Source: JACOUT01 sp964580865 (GTDB lineage: Bacteria; Myxococcota; UBA727; VGSZ01). From it: a DNA stretch of 64,000 nucleotides. Each line of letters opens with the position of its first letter. Within the stretch, counting starts at the first letter, position 1. The notes beneath the pieces were generated by a model. It saw only the letters and a list, made by a program, of their open reading frames with translations, had not been told where the DNA came from and did not search any database. Below, one piece after another: positions 25,603 through 33,959 of this stretch. Where the stretch lies: positions 4,121-68,120 of the forward strand of contig CAZONM010000001.1 of assembly GCA_964580865.1 (NCBI GenBank), read 5' to 3'. Both the position numbers and the translations under genes were made by a program.

Positions 25603-27045
25603 ATGATGACGACGAGCACGGCAGCGGAAGGCGCGCGGGTGGGTGGGCTTGCGGGGTGGCTGCCGGCGTGGGCGCCCGAGGACGCGCAGTTCTGGGCCGC
25701 CGAGGGCAAGAGGCGCGCGTGGCTCACGCTCACGCTCACCACGCTCGGGCTCATCGCGTCGTTCGCCACCTGGTTCGTCTTCAGCGCGGTGGCCGTGCGC
25801 CTGCCGAACATCGGCTTCACGTTCGACACCATGCAGCTGTTCTGGTTGAGCGCCATGCCCGGGCTCTCGGGCGGCTCGCTGCGGCTCATCCACAGCTTCC
25901 TCACGCCCATCTACGGCACGCGCCTCACGGTGTCGGTGGCGACCTTCCTCAAGATCTTCCCCATGCTCTGGCTCGGCGTCGCGGTGCAGAACCCCGACAC
26001 GCCCTACTCGAGCTTCCTCATCATCGCGTTCCTGTGCGGCATGGGCGGCGGCGACTTCTCGTCGTTCATGCCCTCGACGTCGATGTTCTTTCCGAAGCGC
26101 CTGCAGGGCACGGCGCTCGGCCTGCAGGCCGGCATTGGCAACCTCGGCGTGTCGATCGTGCAGTTCGTGACGCCGTGGATCATCGGCTTCCCGCTGTTGT
26201 CGGCCTTCGGCGGGCCGCAGCCCTTCGTCAAGGGCGAGGTGCACAAGGACATCTGGCTGCAGAACGCGGCCTTCTGGTACGTGCCCTACCTCGCGCTCGC
26301 GGGCGTGCTGTGCTTCATGTTCTTGCGCTCGGTGCCGGGCAAGAAGCCGGCGGTGGGCGACATGTTGAAGAGCATGGTGAGCGACCGCCACGTGTGGTTC
26401 TGCGTCATCACCTACGTCATGACCTTCGGCACCTTCTCGGGGCTCGCGGCCGCCTTCCCGCTCATGATCAAGTCGATCTACGGCGGCTTCCCCGACGCGC
26501 CCGACCCGCTCAAGTACGCCTTCCTCGGCCCGCTGGTCGGCTCCGCCGTGCGCTTCATCGGCGGGCCGCTGGCCGACAAGTTCGGCGGCAGCATCTGGAC
26601 CCAGATCTCCGGCGCCGGCCTCATCCTCGGCAGCCTGGCGCTCATCTTCGGCGGCTACCTGACGCCCACGGGCCTCGAGCAATTCTCGGGCTTCGTGTGG
26701 ATCATGCTCTTCCTCTTCCTCTCGGCCGGCATCGGCAACTTCGCCACCTTCCGCCAGTACCCCATCGTCTTCGCGTACGACGCCAGGAAGGGTGCGCAGG
26801 TGCTCGGCTGGACGGGCGCCTGGGCCGCCTACGGCCCCCTGCTGTTCTCGTCGCTGATCGGTGCGAGCATCTCGACGTTCGGCTCGGCCAAGGCCTTCTT
26901 CTGGGGCGCTTGCGCCTTCTTCGTCGTCGGCAGCGCCATCAACTGGTGGTGCTACACGCGGCCGGGCGGCGAGCGCTGCGACTACGGCTCATGGAAGGGC
27001 ACGTGGTGGGACAAGGCCAAGGACACCTGGCCCACCAAGAGCTGA
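25603..27045 (+). CDS. narK2: Second NarK-type nitrate/nitrite transporter
   Basis: A 480-residue MFS porter with 12 helices. LPNIGFTFDTMQLFWL and GLSGGSLRLIHSFL near the N-terminus, GIGNLGVSIVQFVTPW in TM5, and GGPLADKFGGSIWT in the second half fit the NarK2-like branch. It lacks the insert seen in the first transporter, so the pair are different types, as in the tandem NarK1-NarK2 arrangements of denitrifiers where one is a nitrate/H+ symporter and the other a nitrate/nitrite antiporter. GGAGG precedes the ATG. Its stop is one base from the stop of the convergent regulator. Confidence 0.9.
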   Translation: MMTTSTAAEGARVGGLAGWLPAWAPEDAQFWAAEGKRRAWLTLTLTTLGLIASFATWFVFSAVAVRLPNIGFTFDTMQLFWLSAMPGLSGGSLRLIHSFLTPIYGTRLTVSVATFLKIFPMLWLGVAVQNPDTPYSSFLIIAFLCGMGGGDFSSFMPSTSMFFPKRLQGTALGLQAGIGNLGVSIVQFVTPWIIGFPLLSAFGGPQPFVKGEVHKDIWLQNAAFWYVPYLALAGVLCFMFLRSVPGKKPAVGDMLKSMVSDRHVWFCVITYVMTFGTFSGLAAAFPLMIKSIYGGFPDAPDPLKYAFLGPLVGSAVRFIGGPLADKFGGSIWTQISGAGLILGSLALIFGGYLTPTGLEQFSGFVWIMLFLFLSAGIGNFATFRQYPIVFAYDARKGAQVLGWTGAWAAYGPLLFSSLIGASISTFGSAKAFFWGACAFFVVGSAINWWCYTRPGGERCDYGSWKGTWWDKAKDTWPTKS

Positions 27046-27046
27046 C

Positions 27047-29296
27047 TCACGACCGCAGCGGCCGCGCGGCCGCGCTTGCGCGCCGCCGCTTGGCGTCTGC
27101 CCCGTCACCGCGCGCCGCCCTCTGCGCGAGCCCACGAATGCGGTGCGAGAGCGCCAAGAGCTCGGGCGACGCCTCGGCGTCGAGCTCACCCTCGAGCAGG
27201 CGGCGGTGCTCCTCGAACGCGGCCTGCGCCTCGCGCGGCCGCCCGAGCTCCTGCAAGAGCTCCATCTGCGCGATCAACAGGTCCTCGCGGAACGGGCTCG
27301 CGCGCAGCGCGCGCCGCCAGCAGGAGAGCACCTTCTCGTGGTTGCCCTGGGAGCGATGCACGCGCGCCAGGCGCTCGAGCGCGTCGATGTACGCCTCGCG
27401 CAGCGCGGCGCGCTCGGCGTCGCACCACTCGGCGAACGGCTCGTCGGCGAACAGCTCGCCGCGGTAGGTGTCGACCGCCTCCTCGAGCGCGGCCGCCGCC
27501 TCGGGCGCGCCCTCGTCGTCGCCGCGCACGCCGCGCGCCAGCGCTTGGCGGAAGCGCACCAGGTCCACGTCGATGGGGCCGCTCATGTCGAGGTAGTACA
27601 GCTCGCCGCGGTTACGCACGTACTTCCAGTCGCGGTCGGTGCGGCTCGGCTCGATCACCGAGCGCAGATCGTGCACCACGCCGTGCAGGCGGTTCGCGCC
27701 TTGGCGCGGCTCCACCTCGGGCCACAGCTGCTCGATGAGCACGTCGCGGTTGACGGGCGCGCCCGCGTTGAGCGCCAAGAGCTTGAGCAAGACGAGCGCC
27801 TTGCCGCGCGTGAAGCTCTCGGCGGGGATGGGCTGGCCACGTCGCCACACGGCGAAGGGCCCGAAGCAGCGCAGCTCGAGCTCGGGCGCCACCCCGCCGC
27901 CGATGGCTACGAGCTCGCCGCTCTCGCCCGTCGCGCGCACCGCCACGCCGGTCGCATGCCCCTGCAGGCGGATGGCGAGCTGGCTCGCCATGCACAGGAG
28001 CGGCACCAGGCGCGCATGCGTGTGCTCGGGCGCCGCGCGGCCGAAGTCGAGCACCACGAGCCCGTGCAGGCGCCCGTTGGCGACGAGCGGCAGGCAGCAG
28101 GGGCTGACGGCGCGCCGCGGCAGTCCACAGCGGCATGCCTCGGGCCACTCGCGGCGCCCGGGCTGCGCGGCCACGCCGTGCGCCGCGAGCAGCGACGTGC
28201 AGCTCGCGAGCGCGCCGCTCTCGGCGTGCGCGCACACGAGCGAGGCCGGGCCGGTCGACACCACGCGGCTCGGGCGATCGGTGGTGGGATCGATGAGCGC
28301 GAGCGTGCCGTACTGGGCGCCCGCCACCTGCTTCATCAGCTCCAGCACCGCGCGCAGCTGGCGGCCGCCGTCGTCGAGGTCGCCGCACACCGCGTCCACC
28401 GACTGGCGCAAGGCGGCCAGGCCCGCGCGCACCGCGCTCGCCATCGGCACCGCGGCGCGCTCCAAGAGCTCCTGCACGCGGTCGACGGGAAAATCGTCGC
28501 GCCGCGACAGGAGGTGCAACGAGCCGAGCACGCCGCGCGCGTCGGGGAGCGGCACGGCCACCAGCGAGCGGATGCCCGCCTCCACCACGCTCGTGCGCAG
28601 GTAGCGCGGATCGTCGCCCAAATTGCCCCTGCGCGCGATGGGCAGCCCCGTGGCCACCACCAAGCCCGGGTACCCTGCGCCGGCGGAGAAGCGCGTGCGT
28701 GTCACCAGCGCGTCGTCGTCAGGGCCCGTCCACACGCACAAGAGCGGGTCGCGGCCCTCGGGCTCGCACAGGAAGATCTCGGCGTCGTCGGCGCCGGTGG
28801 CGCGCACCAACACGCGCAGCGCGCGCCGCAGCCCCTCGAGCATGTCGTCGGAGGCCACGGCCGCCGCCACCTCGCCCACGATGGCGGCGACGTTGAAGTC
28901 GCCGGCCACGTCGTCGAGGACCAGGGCGCGCTTGACCACCGTGCGCAGCTGATCGTTGGCGAACGGCTTCGCCAGGTAGTCGCACGCGCCCGAGCGCATG
29001 GCCTCGACGGCCGAGTCGATGGTGCCGTAGCCGCTCATGAGCGCGACCTTGGTGAGCGGCCAGTGCTGGCGCGCGTGGCGCAGCAGCTCGAGGCCGCTCA
29101 TGGCGGGCAGCACCACGTCGCACAGCACCAGGTCGAACTCGGCCTCGCGCAGGCGCTCGAGCGCGTCCTCGGCGCTGTGCACGGCCTCGGCGGCCACGCC
29201 CTCGAGCGCCAGGCGCTCCACGATCACGGCCGCGACCTCGTGGTGATCGTCGACGACGAGGAGGCGCGCGGGGCGGGGCGCTGGCACGAGCGGCAC
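27047..29296 (-). CDS. REC-GAF-GAF-winged-helix-BTAD transcriptional regulator
   Basis: A 749-residue chimera. Residues 10-125 are a response-regulator receiver (acidic Asp16/Asp17, phosphoacceptor Asp60, Lys110). Two GAF-like domains follow (about 130-300 and 310-480); the second has seven clustered cysteines (CAHAESGALASC, CRCGLP, SPCCLP) that could bind a metal, iron-sulfur cluster or sense NO/redox. Residues about 490-590 are an OmpR/SARP winged helix and about 600-720 a BTAD helical repeat. No histidine kinase is adjacent. It lies 3 bases after moaA and faces the nar operon; control of nitrate respiration is inferred. Thermus nitrate elements also carry a large BTAD-type regulator (DnrS), from memory. 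Confidence 0.8.
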   Translation of the reverse strand: MPLVPAPRPARLLVVDDHHEVAAVIVERLALEGVAAEAVHSAEDALERLREAEFDLVLCDVVLPAMSGLELLRHARQHWPLTKVALMSGYGTIDSAVEAMRSGACDYLAKPFANDQLRTVVKRALVLDDVAGDFNVAAIVGEVAAAVASDDMLEGLRRALRVLVRATGADDAEIFLCEPEGRDPLLCVWTGPDDDALVTRTRFSAGAGYPGLVVATGLPIARRGNLGDDPRYLRTSVVEAGIRSLVAVPLPDARGVLGSLHLLSRRDDFPVDRVQELLERAAVPMASAVRAGLAALRQSVDAVCGDLDDGGRQLRAVLELMKQVAGAQYGTLALIDPTTDRPSRVVSTGPASLVCAHAESGALASCTSLLAAHGVAAQPGRREWPEACRCGLPRRAVSPCCLPLVANGRLHGLVVLDFGRAAPEHTHARLVPLLCMASQLAIRLQGHATGVAVRATGESGELVAIGGGVAPELELRCFGPFAVWRRGQPIPAESFTRGKALVLLKLLALNAGAPVNRDVLIEQLWPEVEPRQGANRLHGVVHDLRSVIEPSRTDRDWKYVRNRGELYYLDMSGPIDVDLVRFRQALARGVRGDDEGAPEAAAALEEAVDTYRGELFADEPFAEWCDAERAALREAYIDALERLARVHRSQGNHEKVLSCWRRALRASPFREDLLIAQMELLQELGRPREAQAAFEEHRRLLEGELDAEASPELLALSHRIRGLAQRAARGDGADAKRRRASAAARPLRS

Positions 29297-29299
29297 CGG

Positions 29300-30319
29300 T
29301 CAGCCCCCGATCCGCGACATCCCGATGGTGGTGATGGCGCCTTCGCTCCACGCGTGGCCCATGGGCTTGAGCGCGGCCGCGCTGGTGAAGCGCGCCTCGA
29401 TGAGCGCCTCGTCGCGCGCGCGCGCGGCGTCGCGCAGGGGCACGCTCACCTCGTAGGCCAGGCACGGGCGCAGCTCGCCGGTGGAGGTGAGGCGGAAGCG
29501 GCTGCACGAGTCGCAGTAGCGATCGGAGATGGGCGTGATGAACCCCACCACGCCGAGCGCGCCCGGGATGCGCCAGTAGCGCGCCGGCCCGTTGCCCGGC
29601 AGGCCGCTCGTCGACACTAAGCCGTAGTCGGCCGTGAGCCGCTGGCGCACCTTGGTGAGGTCGACGTAGCGCTCGGCGAGGTTCTGCGCCGCGCCCTCGC
29701 CCACGGGCATGAGCTCGAGCAGGCGCACCACCAGATCGTGCTCGCGCGTCAGCTCCACCCAGGCGTCGATCTCGTCGTCGTTCATGCCCTTCAAGACCAG
29801 CACGTTGATCTTGAGCGGCCGCAGGCCCGCGCCGGCGGCCTTGCGCACGCCGCGCCACACGTCGTCGAGGGAGCCGTTGCACGTGATGGCGCGGAAGCGC
29901 TCGGGCTTGAGCGAGTCGACGCTGACGGTGAGGCGATCGAGCCCGGCCGCGGCCAGCTGGTCGACGTGGCGCTCGAGCAGCATGCCGTTGGTGGTCATGG
30001 CCACCTCGCGCACGGTGGTCTCGCGCTTGAGCTGGGCGATGAGGTCGGGCACGCCGGCGCGCACCAGCGGCTCACCGCCGGTGATGCGCACGCGGTTGAC
30101 GCCGAGGCGGCTCGCCACGCGCACGATGGCGGTGATGTCGTCGAACGACAGCAGCTCGTCGGGCCGCTCGAAGGCGTGCAGCCCGCGCGGCAGGCAGTAC
30201 TCGCAGCGCAGGTTGCAGCGATCGGTCACCGAGATGCGCAGGCTCTTGACCGTGCGGCCGCAGCTGTCGGCCAGCGTGGCCCCGCCACCCGTGCGCCCCG
30301 TTGCGAGCTCACCCGCCAT
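29300..30319 (-). CDS. moaA: GTP 3',8-cyclase, molybdenum cofactor biosynthesis
   Basis: A 339-residue radical-SAM enzyme. CNLRCEYC supplies Cys35, Cys39 and Cys42 for the first [4Fe-4S]; the C-terminal CDSCSRFRLTSTGELRPC holds the second cluster, and the protein ends in the conserved Gly-Gly. It converts GTP to 3',8-cyclo-GTP, the first step of molybdopterin synthesis, which NarG requires. GAGGAG lies 5 bases before the ATG. No other moa/mob gene is in the window, so the rest of the pathway lies elsewhere. Confidence 0.95.
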   Translation of the reverse strand: MAGELATGRTGGGATLADSCGRTVKSLRISVTDRCNLRCEYCLPRGLHAFERPDELLSFDDITAIVRVASRLGVNRVRITGGEPLVRAGVPDLIAQLKRETTVREVAMTTNGMLLERHVDQLAAAGLDRLTVSVDSLKPERFRAITCNGSLDDVWRGVRKAAGAGLRPLKINVLVLKGMNDDEIDAWVELTREHDLVVRLLELMPVGEGAAQNLAERYVDLTKVRQRLTADYGLVSTSGLPGNGPARYWRIPGALGVVGFITPISDRYCDSCSRFRLTSTGELRPCLAYEVSVPLRDAARARDEALIEARFTSAAALKPMGHAWSEGAITTIGMSRIGG

Positions 30320-30403
30320 GCGCGCTCCTCGAGAAAGGTCGACGACCCGTTGGTCTTGGCGCCTAGAACCTAGCGGGTCAACGGTGTCGGCGCGGATCCG
30401 GGT

Positions 30404-30418
30404 GCGGCAAAAAGCCGC
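30404..30418. terminator. Short hairpin between the polysaccharide operon end and moaA
   Basis: GCGGC-AAAAA-GCCGC (30404-30418) lies 20 bases past the stop of the Wzi-like gene on the minus strand, in the 118-bp gap before moaA. The loop, not the tail, holds the T/A run, so it is an atypical terminator. The same gap has inverted GACCCG (30344-30349) and CGGGTC (30374-30379), possibly part of the moaA promoter. Confidence 0.3.
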
Positions 30419-30437
30419 CCGCGATCACCCGGCCCGC

Positions 30438-32123
30438 TCAGTAGCGCCACGCCACCGACAGCTCGGCGTAGTGAGCCCAAGCGCTCGCCCCGGCGACGAG
30501 CCCCGCGTTGTCTCGCGCCTCGAAGGTGTAGCGCGCCGTGGCCGTGACGCCCCCGAGGCCGCGATCCCAGCCGGCGCTCGAGAGCCGGCCGCCATCGACC
30601 GTGAAGGCCAGGCCCACGCCGAGCTGGAGCGTGTGCTCGATGACGGGCTGCGTGAGGAAGCGCGTGAACGGCTGCCCCGTGGGATCATCGAAGGGCGGCT
30701 GGAACGTGGGCTCGCCGTCGAGGTAGCCGTCGTCGAGCACCGAGCCGTCGCGCCCCGGGATCACGCCCGCGCTGGCGTTGCCGTGCCGCACGAGCGCGGC
30801 CGAGGCCTCGAGATCCAACAGGCCGCGCTCCACGTCGTCGCGCGCGCGCACCAGCGCGCGCAGCTGCACGCGGTCCGAATTGGGCGGCAGCGCGGGGCCG
30901 AAGCTCTGCCCCGCGTTCGTGTAGTTGAACCAGTTGAGCCCGCCGCCGCCGTCGCCGATGTGCGTGTACATGTACGGCATCACCGCGGTGTAATCGACGG
31001 TGACGAGGCGCAGGCCCTGGTGGAGCCCCGGGCGCCCGCGCCCCAGGAGCGCCGCCGGCGACAGCGCGGCGCCCACCTGCGCGGCCAGCTTGTACTTGGT
31101 GTCGAGCTGCAGGCGCGCCAGGTCGTTGAAGCTCGCGTCGTCGAGGAAGACCACGCCCTTGAGGTCGAGCCCGGCCAGCGGGCTCACGCGCGCGTCGACG
31201 CCCACGAGCGCGTTGTCGGCGAAGCCGCTCAGCCCCTGGCTGTGAAAGTACGTCGCCACGGGGATGAAGTAGAGCAGCTCGAAGCGCCCACCCGAGACCA
31301 CGGCCTCGAAGGCGCCGAGGTCGAGCCAGGGTGCCGCGTGGAAGTCGATGGCGTGCAGGTGCAGGTGCTTGCCGGTGATGGCGCCCTGGCCCGCGTCGTC
31401 GGTGGCGGTGAGCTCGTAGAGCGCCAGCTGCGCCGTCACGAGCGGCCGGCGCAGCACCAGCGAGAACGCGCCCGCCTGCGGGGCCTGCTGCCCGATGACG
31501 ACGCCGTTGTGCCAAAAGGGGCCCGCGCGGTGGCGGCCGAGGCCGGCTTGGAACAACAGCTCGCCGTTGCCGTCGCCGATGCCCACGGAGCCGTGGGAGG
31601 TCTGGCGCAAGAAGAACGTCTGCCCGCCGAGGTCGAGGTCGGCGTCGTCGTAGATCAGATCCTCGCGCGCGCCCGAGTACGCCGGCAGCGCGAGCCCGTC
31701 GTCGGTGCGCACGGCCATCAGCTGGTAGCGCGCGGCGCCGCCGAGCCAGCTCGTCGCCATGCCTTGGAGCGACGGCTCGACCGTGGCCTTGAAGAACGGC
31801 CCACCGGCGTCGCTCGCGCGGCGCTCCTCCATACGCAGCGTGAGGTGCAGCGGGTCGTCGAGCTGGCTGAGCAGCCAGGCGGCGCGCGCCCGGTCGGCGG
31901 GCCAGGCGGCGTGATTGCCCGCGACGTCCGCGAGCAGGCGGCGCACCATCTGCAACGGATAGGGCTGCAGCGACGGCAGCCGGCGCAGCAGGCCTTGGGC
32001 CTCCCACACCTCGAGCTCGGTGTAGAGGACGTCCGTGGGATCGGCGACGGCCTGCGCGCGCAGCGGGCCGGCCGCGAGGGCGAGCGCGCCAGCGAGCGCG
32101 CGCGCCCACCGGCCGAACGTCAA
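30438..32123 (-). CDS. Wzi-like capsule assembly outer-membrane protein (first copy)
   Basis: A 561-residue precursor with an N-terminal signal (ARALAGALALAAGPLRAQA). The mature part begins with an alpha-helical stretch (DVLYTELEVWEAQGLLRRLP) and continues as long beta strands ending in an aromatic (LSVAWRY), like the capsule assembly Wzi family, which binds polysaccharide at the outer membrane surface. The best start is a TTG at 32123 overlapping the stop of the upstream WecA-like gene (TTGA), in line with translational coupling; no better ATG/GTG is near the signal peptide. Confidence 0.7.
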   Translation of the reverse strand: MTFGRWARALAGALALAAGPLRAQAVADPTDVLYTELEVWEAQGLLRRLPSLQPYPLQMVRRLLADVAGNHAAWPADRARAAWLLSQLDDPLHLTLRMEERRASDAGGPFFKATVEPSLQGMATSWLGGAARYQLMAVRTDDGLALPAYSGAREDLIYDDADLDLGGQTFFLRQTSHGSVGIGDGNGELLFQAGLGRHRAGPFWHNGVVIGQQAPQAGAFSLVLRRPLVTAQLALYELTATDDAGQGAITGKHLHLHAIDFHAAPWLDLGAFEAVVSGGRFELLYFIPVATYFHSQGLSGFADNALVGVDARVSPLAGLDLKGVVFLDDASFNDLARLQLDTKYKLAAQVGAALSPAALLGRGRPGLHQGLRLVTVDYTAVMPYMYTHIGDGGGGLNWFNYTNAGQSFGPALPPNSDRVQLRALVRARDDVERGLLDLEASAALVRHGNASAGVIPGRDGSVLDDGYLDGEPTFQPPFDDPTGQPFTRFLTQPVIEHTLQLGVGLAFTVDGGRLSSAGWDRGLGGVTATARYTFEARDNAGLVAGASAWAHYAELSVAWRY

Positions 32124-33619
32124 TCGAGCACCGCGCGTCCGGCGGGCTGCGCGCTCGGGCTCCACAGCGCGGGCGTGCTCGCGGGATCGAGGGCGGGCCG
32201 GTGCTGACGGCGGCGCACGTCGCTGAGCGCCACGTGCAACGAGCGCAGCGCCTTCTTGCGGGCGGCGTGCATGGGGGCCGTGATCGGGCGCCCGTCCCAC
32301 TGCACCTCGAGCTCGCCCACGGTGTCGCGCCGGCCGATGGGCAGGCGCAGCACCGAGCGTCCTGCGTCGGGGGGCGCGCGGCGCTCGCCATCGTGCCAGG
32401 CGAGCACGCGCGTCGCGTCGTGAGCGTCGCGCACCTCGAGCCGCACCGCGTTGCAGCCGAGGGTGGGCAAGAGGGCCTCGATCTCGCGCCAGGCGCTGTC
32501 GAGGTTCGGCGCGGCGCGCACCTGCGACGCGGCCGTGCGCGCGCGCACCACGAGCCTCTTGCCCGACATGGGGACCACGCCGAAGAGACCCACGCGCCGC
32601 ACCAGCAGCGCGCCGATGGCGGCCGCGGCCACCAGCGCCACCGCGCGGCGCACCGGGTTGTCGTCGAGCAGCTCCAGGCCGGCCAGGCCGAAGACGGCGG
32701 CCACGCCCCAGAGCGTCAGCACCGCGCCGCGGTGCGTGAGGCCAAGCGCCATCAGGCGGTGGTGCAGGTGCTCGCGATCGGGCGAGAACGGGTTCTGCCC
32801 GCGCGCCATGCGGCGCACGATGCACAGCGTGGTGTCGAGGAGCGGCACCGCCAGCGCCAAGAGCGGCACCAGCGTGACCGTGAGCGCGGCGTTGGCCTTC
32901 TGGTGCGTCCACAAGGACGCCACGGCCAGGAAGAAGCCGAGGAAGAGCGAGCCCGAGTCGCCAAGGAAGATGCGCGCGGGGTTGAAGTTGAAGATCAGGA
33001 AGCCAACGAGGGAGCCGGCCAGCGCCACCATCAGCAGGCACAACAGCACGTGGTCAGCCGCGAACGCGACGCCGGCGAGCACCAACGTGGCGGCCAGCGC
33101 GATGCCCGCCGCGAGCCCGTCGAGCCCGTCAATGAGGTTGACGGCGTTGACCACGCCCACGATCCACAAGAGCGTCACCGGCATCGAGAGCAGCCCGAGC
33201 TCGACCATGATGCCCATGGATCCGCCGAGGTGCTCGATGCGGAAGCCCACGGCCCACATGGCCGCGGCCACGGCGAACTGCACGACGAACTTCTGCCGCG
33301 CGCGCATGCCGCGCAGGTCGTCGTAGATGCCGAGCGCGACGATGGCGACACCGCCGCCGATGAACCCGAGCGTCAGGCGCAGGTCGGCGTAGACCGCGTT
33401 GGCGACGTCGTTGTCGTGCAGCGCCAGGGCGATGACGGGGGTGAGGAAGGCCGCGGCCACCGCGATGCCGCCCAGGCGCGGCACGGCGCGACCGTGGAGC
33501 TTGCGGATCGCGTCGGGTTGGTCGAGCAACCGCCGCTTGCGTGCGAGCAGGGCCACCAGTGGCGTCAGCGCGGCGGCCACGAGCAGGGCGAGCAGGAACG
33601 CGACGACGTAGGTTAGCAC
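32120..33619 (-). CDS. WecA/TagO-like undecaprenyl-phosphate sugar-1-phosphate transferase
   Basis: A 499-residue polytopic protein of the MraY/WecA family: RKLHGRAVPRLGG near residue 40, GIYDDLRGM, VVNAVNLIDGLDGLAAG (the catalytic Asp region), FLGDSGSLFLGF and the His-rich PDREHLHHRLM loop. It should transfer a GlcNAc-1-phosphate-type sugar to undecaprenyl phosphate and so start the repeat unit. After about residue 330 there is a 160-residue soluble extension not found in plain WecA. The GTG at 33619 has GGGAGG five bases upstream. Divergent from the export gene at 33960. Confidence 0.85.
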   Translation of the reverse strand: MLTYVVAFLLALLVAAALTPLVALLARKRRLLDQPDAIRKLHGRAVPRLGGIAVAAAFLTPVIALALHDNDVANAVYADLRLTLGFIGGGVAIVALGIYDDLRGMRARQKFVVQFAVAAAMWAVGFRIEHLGGSMGIMVELGLLSMPVTLLWIVGVVNAVNLIDGLDGLAAGIALAATLVLAGVAFAADHVLLCLLMVALAGSLVGFLIFNFNPARIFLGDSGSLFLGFFLAVASLWTHQKANAALTVTLVPLLALAVPLLDTTLCIVRRMARGQNPFSPDREHLHHRLMALGLTHRGAVLTLWGVAAVFGLAGLELLDDNPVRRAVALVAAAAIGALLVRRVGLFGVVPMSGKRLVVRARTAASQVRAAPNLDSAWREIEALLPTLGCNAVRLEVRDAHDATRVLAWHDGERRAPPDAGRSVLRLPIGRRDTVGELEVQWDGRPITAPMHAARKKALRSLHVALSDVRRRQHRPALDPASTPALWSPSAQPAGRAVLD

Positions 33620-33634
33620 GTAGGCCTCCCTACG
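33617..33634 (-). promoter_or_regulatory. Ribosome-binding site inside a hairpin at the WecA-like start
   Basis: On the minus strand CGTAGG-GAGG-CCTACG (33634-33619) places the GGAGG ribosome binding site in the loop and left arm of a perfect 6-bp hairpin, and the GTG start begins at the last base of the right arm. This could damp or switch translation of the initiating transferase. Confidence 0.35.
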
Positions 33635-33959
33635 ACACGCACCCACATCTTCGAGGTCCACCCCGATGCGTCGACTCTTCCGTCGAACAAGACCGGCTGC
33701 GCAATCACACCAGCCTCCCAAGGAAATCCAACAACATGGCGCCGGGTCCCCGCCCGGAGCGCTTGGAAGAATGCCTGACAAATGGGACTTTCACCAGTCG
33801 ATTCCCCATCGGGAGTGATCCGTACCTCTTCGAGACAGGTCGCCGGCCTCGGGGCCCACCCGACCAGGCCGAAAGGGTCGAAAAACTGGACACCCGAGCC
33901 CGTGCCCGATACCAACGGCGTCACCGGTGTGGGGCCCGTTACCGCCCCCGCACGGCTTG
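33635..33959. other. Divergent intergenic region of the polysaccharide locus
   Basis: About 325 bases separate the divergent WecA-like gene and the Wza-like gene. It must hold both promoters. It is less G+C-rich than the genes around it. I see no clear sigma-70 or sigma-54 promoter and no strong dyad; CTGACA at 33775-33780 is a weak -35 candidate. No gene is supported here. Confidence 0.5.

Noticed and set aside
26861..29620. Long plus-strand open frame opposite the REC-GAF-BTAD regulator
   Set aside because: The translation is Arg/His/Ala-rich and featureless; the minus strand encodes clear receiver, GAF and BTAD domains.
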